A DNA stretch of 64,000 bases, from contig NZ_JAENHO010000010.1 in the NCBI RefSeq assembly GCF_016785085.1, forward strand, positions 359,979-423,978. Reading direction: 5' to 3'. The position numbers and the translations under genes were made by a program. Source of the stretch: Paractinoplanes lichenicola. GTDB taxonomy: Bacteria; Actinomycetota; Actinomycetes; Mycobacteriales; Micromonosporaceae. How positions within the stretch are numbered: the first letter of the stretch is position 1; every line of letters begins with the position of its first letter. The notes under the pieces are model-generated. The model did not search any database. It saw only the letters and a list, made by a program, of their open reading frames with translations, and had not been told where the DNA came from. Shown here in pieces: positions 35,625 through 44,764 of the stretch.

Positions 35625-36116
35625 ATGCGGCAGTACGGACAAGCGCCCGCGCACCCCGACGAGGGCGCCGGGGTCGTCTCGCTCGTCTTCCGGGCCGGCC
35701 CGCTGATCTGCGCGCTGCGCCTCGACGAGGTGATCGAGACGATGCGGCCGCTGGAGACGCGCACCCTGGCCGGCACGCCCGCGTTCGTCCGGGGGATCAC
35801 CGTGCTGCGCGGCGTCCCGACCCCCGTGATCGACGTGTCGCGGCTGCTCGGCGGCGGTTCCGGCGAGGTCGAGCGGTTCCTGGCCGTGCGCACCGAGCGC
35901 GGCGCCGTGGCGCTGGCCACCGGCGAGGTGCTCGGCATCCGCACCGTCGAGGCCGAGCCCACCGGCGGCCATCCCGCGCTGCTCGGCGGCGGCAACACCC
36001 GCCTGGTGGCCGGGGTCGGCACGCTCGGCACCGAGCCGTTGCTGCTGCTGCAGAGCATGCGGGCCGTGCCGGACGAGGTCTGGGAAGCGGCCGCCGCCGC
36101 GGGCACGCCGTCGTGA
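35625..36116 (+). CDS. cheW: CheW-like coupling protein (first copy)
   Basis: 163 residues with the CheW fold: VSLVFRAGPLICALRLDEVIETMRPLE, FVRGITVLRGVPTPVIDVSRLLG and RTERGAVALATGEVLGI. CheW joins chemoreceptors to CheA. First gene of the seven-gene chemosensory operon, corresponding in role to WspB or WspD. GTGA overlap with cheR follows. The C-terminal tail after residue 140 is short and Ala-rich. Confidence 0.88.
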   Translation: MRQYGQAPAHPDEGAGVVSLVFRAGPLICALRLDEVIETMRPLETRTLAGTPAFVRGITVLRGVPTPVIDVSRLLGGGSGEVERFLAVRTERGAVALATGEVLGIRTVEAEPTGGHPALLGGGNTRLVAGVGTLGTEPLLLLQSMRAVPDEVWEAAAAAGTPS

Positions 36117-37534
36117 GCCGGCCGGGGCAGACCGACCGCTTCCGGGAGCTGCTCGCCCGGAGGCTGGGCTGGACGTTCGCCGACAACGACGCCCGGCAGC
36201 TGGGCGACCTGCTGCGCGACCGCGCGGCCCAGCACGGCATGCACAGCGAGGACTACCTGGCCCGGCTGGGCGCCCGGCCCTGGGACGCCGAGGTCACCGA
36301 GCTGGTCGAGCGGCTCAGCATCACCGAGACGTATTTCTTCCGGCACGGCGAGCAGTTCGCCGCGCTCCGCGAGGACGCCCTGCCCGAGCGGATCGCGGCC
36401 CGGTCGTCGCAGCGCACGTTGCGGATGCTGTCGGTGGCCTGCTCGTCCGGCGAGGAGGCGTATTCGCTGGCCATCGCCGCCCGGCAGGCCCGCCCCGACC
36501 CGGACTGGCTGATCAGCGTGACCGGCGTCGACGCGAACCCGCAGGTGCTCAAGAAGGCCGAGAAGGCCTGGTATTCGACCTGGTCGCTGCGGGAGACCCC
36601 GGACGCGGTGCGCCGGCGCTGGTTCCGCCAGGCCGACAGCGGCTACTGGGTGGTCGACGAGATCCGGCAGCTCGTCCGGTTCCAGCGCACCAACGTGGCC
36701 GAGCCGGATCCTGCCCTGTGGGGCCTCGAGCAGTACGACATCGTGTTCTGCCGCAACCTGCTCATGTATCTCACCCCGGACGTCGTGTCGTCGCTGGTCG
36801 AGCGGATGACCCGGGCGCTGGTGCCGGGCGGGTTCCTGTTTCTGGGCCACACCGACTCGCTCGGCAGCAGCCCCTCGGGTCTCGAGCTGCGCCACGATCA
36901 TCACTCGTTCTACTACCGCCGCGTCGGCGGGCCCACTCCGCCGCAGCGTTCCGCCTCGCGTCCGGCCGTCAGTTCAACCCCGGTTCCCTCGTACGCCTCC
37001 CCGGCCGCCCCGCCCGTGCCCGCGTTCGACGAGGACGAGACCTACAACCGCGCGCTCGACCTGCTGCGTCAGGAGCGCTTCCCGGCCGCGCTGGAGCTGA
37101 TCACCGCGCCCCGGCCGAACCCGCTGCTCGCCCGTGACCGGCTGTTGCAGGGCGTGCTGCTGGCCCAGACCGGGCGGCTCGACGAGGCGGTCGTGCTGGC
37201 CCGCCGGCTCAGCGACGACAACGGGCTCAACCCGGACGCGCATCAGCTGCTCGGGCTCTGCCTCGAGGACGGCTCCGCGGTGGCCGAGGCGGTCGGGCAG
37301 TATCGGCTGGCGGCGTATCTGGACCCGGGTTTCGCCCTGCCCCGGATGCGGCTCGGCCAGCTCGCGCGGCGCCAGGGTGACGACCGCACCGCGTCCGGCG
37401 AGCTGGAGCGGGCGCTGGACCTGCTCGCGCAGGAGGACGACCGGCGGATCACCCTGTTCGGCGGCGGGTTCAGCCGGATCGCCCTCACGGTGCAGTGCCG
37501 CTCCGAGCTCGACGCCTGCGGGGTCCGCCCGTGA
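36113..37534 (+). CDS. cheR: CheR-type methyltransferase with C-terminal TPR region
   Basis: 473 residues. Residues 1-75 are the CheR N-terminal helical domain, and 80-265 the SAM-dependent methyltransferase (LSITETYFFRH, SVACSSGEEAYSLAI for the SAM-binding loop, FCRNLLMYL). It methylates receptor glutamates. A Pro-rich linker leads to a TPR-like region (about 305-425: YNRALDLLRQERFPAALELI, LLQGVLLAQTGRLDEAVVLARRL). The CheR-TPR form is the one found in Wsp and Frz-like systems rather than in swimming chemotaxis. GTG start overlaps cheW, and its stop overlaps the next cheW (GTGA). Confidence 0.9.
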   Translation: MSRPGQTDRFRELLARRLGWTFADNDARQLGDLLRDRAAQHGMHSEDYLARLGARPWDAEVTELVERLSITETYFFRHGEQFAALREDALPERIAARSSQRTLRMLSVACSSGEEAYSLAIAARQARPDPDWLISVTGVDANPQVLKKAEKAWYSTWSLRETPDAVRRRWFRQADSGYWVVDEIRQLVRFQRTNVAEPDPALWGLEQYDIVFCRNLLMYLTPDVVSSLVERMTRALVPGGFLFLGHTDSLGSSPSGLELRHDHHSFYYRRVGGPTPPQRSASRPAVSSTPVPSYASPAAPPVPAFDEDETYNRALDLLRQERFPAALELITAPRPNPLLARDRLLQGVLLAQTGRLDEAVVLARRLSDDNGLNPDAHQLLGLCLEDGSAVAEAVGQYRLAAYLDPGFALPRMRLGQLARRQGDDRTASGELERALDLLAQEDDRRITLFGGGFSRIALTVQCRSELDACGVRP

Positions 37535-38091
37535 CCGTGCGGACGGGGACGGTCAGCCGGCGGCTGCACCGGCTGCGGGAGGACTTCGACCAGTCCTTCG
37601 CCGAGCCCGCCCGCAGCCACGACGAGGAGCATCTGGAGCTGCTCACGATCCGGGCCGGCGGCCGCCCGTACGCGATCCGGCTCTCCCAGACCTCGGGTGT
37701 GCACCCGGACCGCCCGGTCACGCCGCTGCCCGGCCCGCAGCCCGCCCTGCTCGGCCTGGCCGGGTTCGCCGGGGCCGTGGTGCCCGTCTACGACCTGGCC
37801 GCGCTGCTCGGCCACCCGGTCGCCGACGTGCCGCGCTGGCTGGTCCTGGCGGCCGGCACGCCCCAGCTCGGCCTGGCCTTCCACACGCTCGACGGGCACG
37901 TGCGGGCGGCCGCCTCCGACATCATCCGCGAGTCGGGCGACGAGGCCCGCGACGGGCGGCGGGGCAGCCTGCGCGGGCTCGTCGACCTGCCCGGCGGCAG
38001 CCGCCCGATCATCGATATCCCGGCCACGCGGGCCCTGGTCCACACGCTGGCCGGGCACGCGCAAGCTGGAGACGAGGAGAACGCACCATGA
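37531..38091 (+). CDS. cheW: CheW-like coupling protein (second copy)
   Basis: 186 residues. A helical N-terminal extension of about 35 residues (RRLHRLREDFDQSFAEPAR) precedes the CheW domain (ELLTIRAGGRPYAIRLSQTSGV, LLGLAGFAGAVVPVYDLAALLGHP). The extension resembles WspD-type CheW proteins. The GTG start is fixed by the GTGA overlap with cheR. Two CheWs in one operon suggest different docking roles at the receptor array. Confidence 0.85.
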   Translation: MTVRTGTVSRRLHRLREDFDQSFAEPARSHDEEHLELLTIRAGGRPYAIRLSQTSGVHPDRPVTPLPGPQPALLGLAGFAGAVVPVYDLAALLGHPVADVPRWLVLAAGTPQLGLAFHTLDGHVRAAASDIIRESGDEARDGRRGSLRGLVDLPGGSRPIIDIPATRALVHTLAGHAQAGDEENAP

Positions 38092-39560
38092 TGGCCGGAC
38101 GCACCTTCGGCAACAAGCTGGCCGCCGGTTTCGGCCTGACCCTGGCGCTGACCCTGCTCATGACGGCGACCTCCGTGCTGGCGCTGCGCTACGTGCTGAG
38201 CACCAAGGACAACGTGATCTCGTCGGCCCGGATCAACCTGGTCGGCGCCGAGGCGCTCAGCGCGGCCATGGAGTCGCGGATCGCCGACTACCGCGGCTAT
38301 CTGCTCACCCGCAGCAGCGAATATCTCAACGGCACCAACGCCGATCGCAACCGGTTCCTCGACGAGGTGTCGCTGCTGCGCACGACGATGACCGACCCCA
38401 CCTCCAAGGAGCTGCTCGAAGTCGTCTCCGAGGCCGAGGCCAAGCACGCCGCGATCCTGGCCCCGGTGATCGAACAGCGCTCCCGGATGCCTGACCTGAC
38501 CAATGTGGACCAGCTCGCGGGCAATCAGCAGGTCAAGGCGGCGCGCGTGGCGGTGCAGAAGTCGATCGCCAACCTGATCGAGCGGCAGACGACCGTGGTG
38601 GACAGCCGCCGCGACGCGTCGACGAGGCGGGCCGGCGAGGCGATGTGGTTCATCGTCGGGATCGGGGCCGTGCTGATCGCGGCGGCCGCGCTGGTCGCCT
38701 GGAAGCTCAGCCGCGACCTCAAGCGGGAGGTGGGCGCCGCGGTCGGGCACATCCAGAGCTCGTCGGCCCAGCTCGAGGCGGCCGCGGCCCAGCAGGCGTC
38801 GGGCGGGCGCGACCAGGCCAGCGCGATGAACGAGATCACCACGACGATCAGCGAGCTGCTGATCACGTCCCGGCAGATCTCGGACAGCGCCCAGCGGGTC
38901 TCCAAGATCGCCGAGGACACCGCGGAGGCGGCCCGCACCGGCGACGCCACCATCGACCAGACCCGGGCCTCGATCACGGCGATCCGCACCCAGGTCGACC
39001 AGATCGTGCAGCACATGCTGGCCCTGGGCGAGAAGTCGCAGCAGATCGGCGGGGTCGTCGAGCTCGTGTCGGAGCTGGCCGAGCAGACCAACATCCTGGC
39101 CATCAACGCCACCATCGAGGCCAGCGGGGCCGGCGAGTGGGGACGCCGGTTCGCCGTGGTCGCCGAGGAGATCCGCAAGCTGGCCGACCGTACGGCGGGG
39201 TCGGCCAAGGAGATCCGCGCGCTCATCGAGGACGTGCGCGGGGCCGTGAACACGACAGTCATGGCGACCGAGATCGGCGCCAAGGCCGTGGACGCCGGCT
39301 CCCGGCAGTTCGACGACGCCACCAGCTCGTTCCGCAAGATCGCGGGGCTGGTCGCGACCACCAGCGACGCCACCCGCGAGATCGAGCTGTCGACCAAGCA
39401 GCAGACCACGGCGGTCGAGCAGGTCAACGTGGCCGCCTCGGACACGGCCCGGGTCACCCGCGAGACCGAGGCCAGCGCGGTGCAGACCCGGCAGACGGCC
39501 TCCCACCTGAGCACGCTCTCCGGCGAGCTGCTCGACCTGGTCGGCACCGGGCGTCACTGA
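38088..39560 (+). CDS. Methyl-accepting chemoreceptor without an evident HAMP domain
   Basis: 490 residues. TM1 (about 10-34) and TM2 (about 185-205) bracket a 150-residue extracytoplasmic helical sensor of the four-helix-bundle kind. After TM2 only a short segment (KLSRDLKREVG) leads to the coiled-coil signalling domain; the Pro/Glu pattern of a HAMP domain is not seen. The hairpin tip is clear: ELAEQTNILAINATIEASGAGEWGRRFAVVAEEIRKLADR. No CheR-docking pentapeptide at the C-terminus. GAGGAG eight bases upstream fixes the ATG at 38088; it overlaps the cheW stop, and its own stop overlaps cheA (TGATG). Confidence 0.9.
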   Translation: MMAGRTFGNKLAAGFGLTLALTLLMTATSVLALRYVLSTKDNVISSARINLVGAEALSAAMESRIADYRGYLLTRSSEYLNGTNADRNRFLDEVSLLRTTMTDPTSKELLEVVSEAEAKHAAILAPVIEQRSRMPDLTNVDQLAGNQQVKAARVAVQKSIANLIERQTTVVDSRRDASTRRAGEAMWFIVGIGAVLIAAAALVAWKLSRDLKREVGAAVGHIQSSSAQLEAAAAQQASGGRDQASAMNEITTTISELLITSRQISDSAQRVSKIAEDTAEAARTGDATIDQTRASITAIRTQVDQIVQHMLALGEKSQQIGGVVELVSELAEQTNILAINATIEASGAGEWGRRFAVVAEEIRKLADRTAGSAKEIRALIEDVRGAVNTTVMATEIGAKAVDAGSRQFDDATSSFRKIAGLVATTSDATREIELSTKQQTTAVEQVNVAASDTARVTRETEASAVQTRQTASHLSTLSGELLDLVGTGRH

Positions 39561-41704
39561 TGGCCGACCGCGATCCGCTGCGCTACTTCCGGATCGAGGC
39601 CCGCGAGCTGATCGACCAGATCAGCGCGGGGGTGCTCGACCTGGATCAGCAACCGGGCACCGACCAGGTGGCCCGGCTGCTGCGGTTCGCGCACACCCTC
39701 AAGGGCGCGGCCCGGGTGGTCAAGCAGCAGGAGATCGCGGACCGGGCCCACGAGTTCGAGGAGGTGCTGGTCCCGCATCGCGACGAGAGCCCGCCCGCCC
39801 TGCCGGCCGACGAGATGCGCGAGCTGCTGCGGCTCAACGACGAGATCGCGGGGTTCGTCGACGCGCTGTCGGGCCCGCCGAAGGCCGCACCAGACCCGGC
39901 GCCCCCGCGCGACCTGGGGCCGCCCAAACCGGTGATCGCCCCGCCGCCGCCGGTCGCGCCGACACCAGGGGCCGAGCCCGCCCCGGTCCCGGCCGCGCCG
40001 ATCGACGAGCCGGCCGCCGACCGGGCCCCCGAGCGCGCCGCCACGGCCGATCTCGACGAGCTGCTGGACGCGATCGGCGAGGCCAGCTCGCGGATCGCGC
40101 CGCTGCGCGACGGCGGCCGTACGCTGGCCAAGCTGCACCGCACCGTCGAGCACCTGGGCGACCGCATGCGGGTGGGCCGCACGACGGTCACCGACGCCGC
40201 CGCCCGTACGGCGGTGCGGCGGCTCGCGGGCGAGCTGGGCGCGCTCGGCCGTCGCCTCACCGACGCCGTCGACCAGGTGGAACGCGAGCTCGACGAGGTG
40301 CGTGGCCGGGCCGAGGGGCTACGCCTGGTGCCGGCCGGGTCGATCTTCACGGCGCTGCGCCGGGCGGTCCGCGACGCCGCCGACGCCGAGGGCAAGCGGG
40401 TCCGGTTCCAGGCCACCGGGGCCGACGTCCGGATGGGCCCCAACCTGCTCAACCTGATCAACGGCGCGTTCCTGCACGTCGTACGGAATGCGGTGGTGCA
40501 CGGCATCGAGGCCGAGGACCAGCGCCTGGCCGCGGGCAAGCCGGCCGAGGGCACGGTCACCGTGCACGTCGAGCGCCGCGGCCGGTACGCCGAGTTCCGC
40601 TGCACCGACGACGGGCGCGGCTTCGACCTGGCCGCGCTGCGCCGCACCGCCGAGGAGCGCGGGCTGCTGCTGCCGGGGGCCGACGCCGGGCCGCAGGCGC
40701 TGATCGACCTGGCGCTGCACGGCGGGATCAGCACCGCCCCCGGGGTCACCGAGGTGGCCGGCCGCGGCATCGGCATGGACGTGGCTCGCGACGTCGCGTT
40801 GCAGCTGGGCGGCGAGGTCTCCATCGACAACCGGCCCGGCCACGGCGCCACCGTACGGCTGGTCGTGCCATTGACCCTGCTGAGCATGAACGGGCTGATC
40901 GTGGAGGCCGGCGGGACGACCGCGACGATGCCGCTGGACGCCGTGCGCCGCTGTGTGCGCCTGGCCGCCGACGAGATGACCGCGGCCACCGCCACCGCCC
41001 GGCTCGCGCACGAGGGTGAGGTGCTGCCGTTCCTGCCGCTGGCCGGCGCCCTGCACGCCGTGCCGGACGAGGACGGGGCCGGGCCGGGCTCGGGCGTGGC
41101 GGTGGTGCTCGCGGCCGACCGGGACACCGTGGCGATCGGCGTCGACCGGCTGGCCGGCATCACCACGCTGGTGGCCCGCCCGCTGCCCGACCTGGCCCCG
41201 GCCGCCCCGGTGATCGCCAGCGTCTCGATCGACCTGGACGGCAACCCGCGGCTCGTGCTGGACGCGCACGGCCTGGTCGCCGAGGCCCGGCAGGAGAGCG
41301 CGGCGGCCCGCGGCGACACGGCCGCCGCGACCCGGCCCAAGCTGCCGATCCTGGTCGTCGACGACTCGCTGACCACGCGGATGCTCGAGCGCAGCATTCT
41401 CGAGTCGGCCGGCTACGAGGTCGACCTGGCCGCGTCGGGCGAGGAGGGGCTGGACCGGGCCCGCAGCCGCGAGTACGGGCTCTATCTGTCCGACATCGAC
41501 ATGCCCGGCATCGACGGCTTCACGTTCGTCGCCCGCACGAAGGCCGACCCGCAGCTGGCCCACGTGCCGGCGATCCTGGTGAGCTCGCGGGCCAGCGCGG
41601 AGGACAAGCGCCGGGGCACCGAGGCGGGTGCGGCCGCGTACGTCATCAAGGGCGAGTTCAACCAGGAGGAGCTGCTCGCGCACATCCGGAGGCTGATCCT
41701 CTGA
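39560..41704 (+). CDS. cheA: CheA histidine kinase with C-terminal receiver domain
   Basis: 714 residues. HPt domain at 1-105 with the phosphorylated His45 in RFAHTLKGAARVV; Pro-rich linker (110-160) with no P2 domain; dimerisation helices (165-250); ATPase domain with the N-box HVVRNAVVHGIEAEDQR and the G boxes DDGRGFD and GRGIGMDVARD; a CheW-like P5 domain; and a receiver (about 594-714) with ILVVDDSLTTR, SDIDMPGIDGF (Asp acceptor) and YVIKGEF (Lys). The CheA-REC fusion is as in WspE or FrzE. The receiver may act as phosphate sink or target. Confidence 0.93.
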   Translation: MADRDPLRYFRIEARELIDQISAGVLDLDQQPGTDQVARLLRFAHTLKGAARVVKQQEIADRAHEFEEVLVPHRDESPPALPADEMRELLRLNDEIAGFVDALSGPPKAAPDPAPPRDLGPPKPVIAPPPPVAPTPGAEPAPVPAAPIDEPAADRAPERAATADLDELLDAIGEASSRIAPLRDGGRTLAKLHRTVEHLGDRMRVGRTTVTDAAARTAVRRLAGELGALGRRLTDAVDQVERELDEVRGRAEGLRLVPAGSIFTALRRAVRDAADAEGKRVRFQATGADVRMGPNLLNLINGAFLHVVRNAVVHGIEAEDQRLAAGKPAEGTVTVHVERRGRYAEFRCTDDGRGFDLAALRRTAEERGLLLPGADAGPQALIDLALHGGISTAPGVTEVAGRGIGMDVARDVALQLGGEVSIDNRPGHGATVRLVVPLTLLSMNGLIVEAGGTTATMPLDAVRRCVRLAADEMTAATATARLAHEGEVLPFLPLAGALHAVPDEDGAGPGSGVAVVLAADRDTVAIGVDRLAGITTLVARPLPDLAPAAPVIASVSIDLDGNPRLVLDAHGLVAEARQESAAARGDTAAATRPKLPILVVDDSLTTRMLERSILESAGYEVDLAASGEEGLDRARSREYGLYLSDIDMPGIDGFTFVARTKADPQLAHVPAILVSSRASAEDKRRGTEAGAAAYVIKGEFNQEELLAHIRRLIL

Positions 41705-42768
41705 TGATCCGTGTCCTGTTGGTGGAGGATTCCGCGACCATGCGCCACCACCTGCGCGAGTCGCTCGCCGCCGACCCGGAGCTGCAGGTCGTGGGCGAGG
41801 CGACCGACGGCGGCGACGCGGTCGCCATGGTGGCCCGGCTGCGCCCCGACGTGGTGACGATGGACATGATGCTGCCCACGATGAGCGGCCTGGTCGCCAC
41901 CGAGCACATCATGGCCGAGCACCCGACGCCGATCCTGGTCGTCTCGTCGGCGGACCGCCGGGAGCTCTTCAGCACGTACAACGCCCTGGCCGCGGGGGCC
42001 GTGGACGTGCTCGAGAAGCCGCGCGGCGACGCGTCCGACGCGGACTGGGGGCGGCGGCTGTGCGCGGCCGTACGGCTGGTCTCGCGGATCCGGGTGATCA
42101 CGCACCCGCGGGCCCGGCTCGACGGCCGCGGGAAGCCGGCCGCCCCGGTCACGCCGGCCCCGGTCGTGCCGCTGCCGCAGGACTCGCTGCACGCCGTGGC
42201 GCTGGGCTCGTCGACGGGCGGGCCGGGCGCGCTGACCGACCTGCTGCGGGCGCTGCCGGCCGGGTTCCGCCCGCCGATCCTGTGCGTCCAGCACATCGCG
42301 GCCAGCGAGCCGTTCGCCGTGGCCTTCTCCGACTGGCTGGCCGGGCAGACGGGCCGCGACGTCAGCTACGCCCGGGACCGTACGCCGCTGGCCGCCCTGG
42401 CCGGCCGGGTGGTGCTGGCCCCGCCGGACCGGCACCTGCTGGTGCGCGAGGGCATGGTGCGGCTCAGCGACGCCCCGCCCCGGCATTCGTGCCGCCCGTC
42501 GGTGGACGTGCTGTTCGAGTCGGTCGCCGCCGAGTACGGCCCGTCAGCGGCCGGCTGCCTGCTCACCGGCATGGGCCGCGACGGCGCCGAGGGGCTGCTG
42601 ATGATGCGCAACCGGGGCGCGGTCACGTTCGCCCAGGACGAGGCGAGCTGCGTCGTCTACGGGATGCCGCGCGAGGCCGCCCTGCTCGGCGCGGCGGTGC
42701 ACGTGCTGTCCCCGGCCCGGATCGCCGCCCGGCTCGTCGAGCTGCAGCCCGCGGGGAGCCGGCGATGA
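41704..42768 (+). CDS. cheB: CheB receptor methylesterase
   Basis: 354 residues: an N-terminal receiver with the acceptor Asp54 (VTMDMMLPTMSG), a linker, and the methylesterase domain with the catalytic triad Ser in ALGSSTGGPGAL, His in CVQHIAASEPFA and Asp in LLTGMGRDGAEGL. It removes methyl groups put on by CheR, giving adaptation. It starts inside the cheA stop (TGATGA) and overlaps the next gene by four bases. No CheY, CheZ, CheD or flagellar gene is in the cluster. Confidence 0.93.
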   Translation: MIRVLLVEDSATMRHHLRESLAADPELQVVGEATDGGDAVAMVARLRPDVVTMDMMLPTMSGLVATEHIMAEHPTPILVVSSADRRELFSTYNALAAGAVDVLEKPRGDASDADWGRRLCAAVRLVSRIRVITHPRARLDGRGKPAAPVTPAPVVPLPQDSLHAVALGSSTGGPGALTDLLRALPAGFRPPILCVQHIAASEPFAVAFSDWLAGQTGRDVSYARDRTPLAALAGRVVLAPPDRHLLVREGMVRLSDAPPRHSCRPSVDVLFESVAAEYGPSAAGCLLTGMGRDGAEGLLMMRNRGAVTFAQDEASCVVYGMPREAALLGAAVHVLSPARIAARLVELQPAGSRR

Positions 42769-44759
42769 CCCACCGGGTGCTGATCGTCGACGACAGCCTG
42801 ACCGTCCGGATGGACCTGCACGAGGCGTTCGAGGCGGACGGTTTCGGTACGATCCTGTGCGCGACCGGGGCCGAGGCGCGGGCCGCGTTCGCCACCGGCG
42901 AGTTCGACGTGGCCGTGCTCGACGTGCTGCTGCCCGACGCCGACGGCCTCGAGCTGCTGACCGAGCTGCGCGGGCAGCCGGACCGGGCCGGCGTGGTGAC
43001 GATCCTGCTGAGCAGCGTGGACGAGGTCGCCGACCGGCTGGCCGGGCTGCGCACCGGGGCCGACGAGTACGTCGGCAAGCCGTACGACGCGGGTTACGTC
43101 GTGGCCCGGGTGCGGCAGCTGCTCGGCGACGGCCCGGATCGCACCGACGACCGCACCCAGGTGCTGATCGTGGACGACAGCATGACGTTCCGCGAGCAGC
43201 TGCGCGAGCTGCTCGAGGGTGAGGGGTACGCCGTCCTGCTCGCCCCCAGCGGCGAGGAGGGGCTGCGGATGGCCGCGGACCGGCGCCCGCAGGCGGTGAT
43301 CGTCGACGGCGTGATGCCGGGCATCGACGGGGCCACGGTGATCCGCCGGATCCGGCTCGACCCGGCGCTGCGCGACACCCCGTGCATCCTGATGACGGCG
43401 GCCGACGACTACGCCACCGAGCTGCAGATGCTCGACGCGGGCGCCGACGCGTTCCTGCGCAAGCAGCAGAATCTGGCGGTCGTCCCGGCGAAGCTGAACG
43501 CGGTGCTGCGGCAGAGCTCGGAGCAGCTGCCCATCGAGGTGACGGGCAGCTCGCACGGGCCGAGCAAGGTGCTGGCCCTGACCCCGGACCGGCAGCGGCT
43601 GGCCGACCTGGCGGCGGCGCTGCAGGGCCAGGGCTACGACGTGATCCAGGTGGCCGACACCGACGACGCGCTCGACCTGCTGGGCGAGCAGCCGGTCGAC
43701 TGCATCGTGCTCGGGCTGGGGCCGTCCGGCGAGCTGGGCCAGGAGGCGTGCCGGCGGATCAAGGAGGTGCCCCGGATCGGGGAGACGCCGATCGTGATGA
43801 CCGGTGCCACCGACGACGACATGCTGGCCTGCCTGGGTTCCGGCGCTGATGACTACGTGCGGGCCGACTCGGCCGCCGAGGCGTTGCACGCCCACATCCG
43901 TACGCAGATCCGGCGCAAGCAGTCGCACGACGAGAGCCGCCGCATCCGCGAGGAGCTGATGCGGCGCGAGCTGGACGCGGCCGAGGAGCGGTCGGCCCGG
44001 CAGCTCGCCGAGACCCGGGCGGCGCTGGTCGAGGAGCTGGAGTGGCGCAACCGGGAGCTGGAGGCGTTCTCCGGCTCGGTGTCGCACGACCTGCGCGGCC
44101 CGCTCCAGGTGATCAGCAGCTTCGCCGAGCACATGCTCGACGACGAGGACGAGCCGCTGGGGACCGAGGCCCGGCGGCGGCTGAGCCGCATCCAGGCGGC
44201 CGCGCACCGGATGGCCGACCTGGTCGAGTCGCTGCTGATCCTGGCCCGGGCCAGCCGGGGCGACCTGCGCCGGGCCGAGTTCGACCTGACCGCCACCACG
44301 TGGTCGGTGATCGGCGAGGTGGAGGCGCGCGACCCCGAGCACAAGGTGTCGTTCACCGTGCACGAGGGCATGGGCGCCGACGCCGACGAGGGCCTGGTCC
44401 GGGTCATCCTGGAAAACCTGATCAACAACGCGGTCAAGTTCACCCGCAAGGTCGCGACGCCGGTCATCGCGGTGGGCCGGGCCGGGGACGCGTTCTTCGT
44501 GCGCGACAACGGCGCCGGGTTCCCGGCCGGCAAGGCGGGCGAGCTGTTCCGCCCGTTCGCCCGGCTGCACAGCGCCGAGGACTTCCCCGGCACCGGCATC
44601 GGGCTGACCACCGTGCACCGGGCCATCGAACGGCACGGCGGCGAGATCTGGGCCGAGGGCGAGGACGGGCGCGGCGCGACGTTCTGGTTCACGCTGCCCC
44701 CGGCGCCCGGCTCGACCGCGGCGCCGGACCGGCGGGCCCAGGCCCGCCGGCACGGCTGA
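42765..44759 (+). CDS. Multi-receiver hybrid histidine kinase (REC-REC-REC*-HisKA-HATPase)
   Basis: 664 residues, no membrane helix. Receiver 1 (1-120) has Asp53 and Lys105. Receiver 2 (130-250) has Asp181 and Lys233. Receiver 3 (265-380) keeps the fold but has Gly317 where the acceptor Asp should be and Ala367 in place of the Lys, so it cannot be phosphorylated in the usual way. A coiled coil (385-435) leads to HisKA with His441 (SVSHDLRGPL) and an HATPase with NLINNAVKFT, DNGAGF and GTGIGLTTVHRAIERHGG. It is the last gene of the che operon and probably its output, phosphorylated by CheA and passing the signal to an unlinked regulator (inference). Confidence 0.9.
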   Translation: MTHRVLIVDDSLTVRMDLHEAFEADGFGTILCATGAEARAAFATGEFDVAVLDVLLPDADGLELLTELRGQPDRAGVVTILLSSVDEVADRLAGLRTGADEYVGKPYDAGYVVARVRQLLGDGPDRTDDRTQVLIVDDSMTFREQLRELLEGEGYAVLLAPSGEEGLRMAADRRPQAVIVDGVMPGIDGATVIRRIRLDPALRDTPCILMTAADDYATELQMLDAGADAFLRKQQNLAVVPAKLNAVLRQSSEQLPIEVTGSSHGPSKVLALTPDRQRLADLAAALQGQGYDVIQVADTDDALDLLGEQPVDCIVLGLGPSGELGQEACRRIKEVPRIGETPIVMTGATDDDMLACLGSGADDYVRADSAAEALHAHIRTQIRRKQSHDESRRIREELMRRELDAAEERSARQLAETRAALVEELEWRNRELEAFSGSVSHDLRGPLQVISSFAEHMLDDEDEPLGTEARRRLSRIQAAAHRMADLVESLLILARASRGDLRRAEFDLTATTWSVIGEVEARDPEHKVSFTVHEGMGADADEGLVRVILENLINNAVKFTRKVATPVIAVGRAGDAFFVRDNGAGFPAGKAGELFRPFARLHSAEDFPGTGIGLTTVHRAIERHGGEIWAEGEDGRGATFWFTLPPAPGSTAAPDRRAQARRHG

Positions 44760-44764
44760 CGCGA

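Noticed and set aside
35625..44759. A flagellar swimming chemotaxis cluster
   Set aside because: No CheY, CheD, CheX/C or flagellar gene is present, and CheR-TPR plus CheA-REC point to another cell function.
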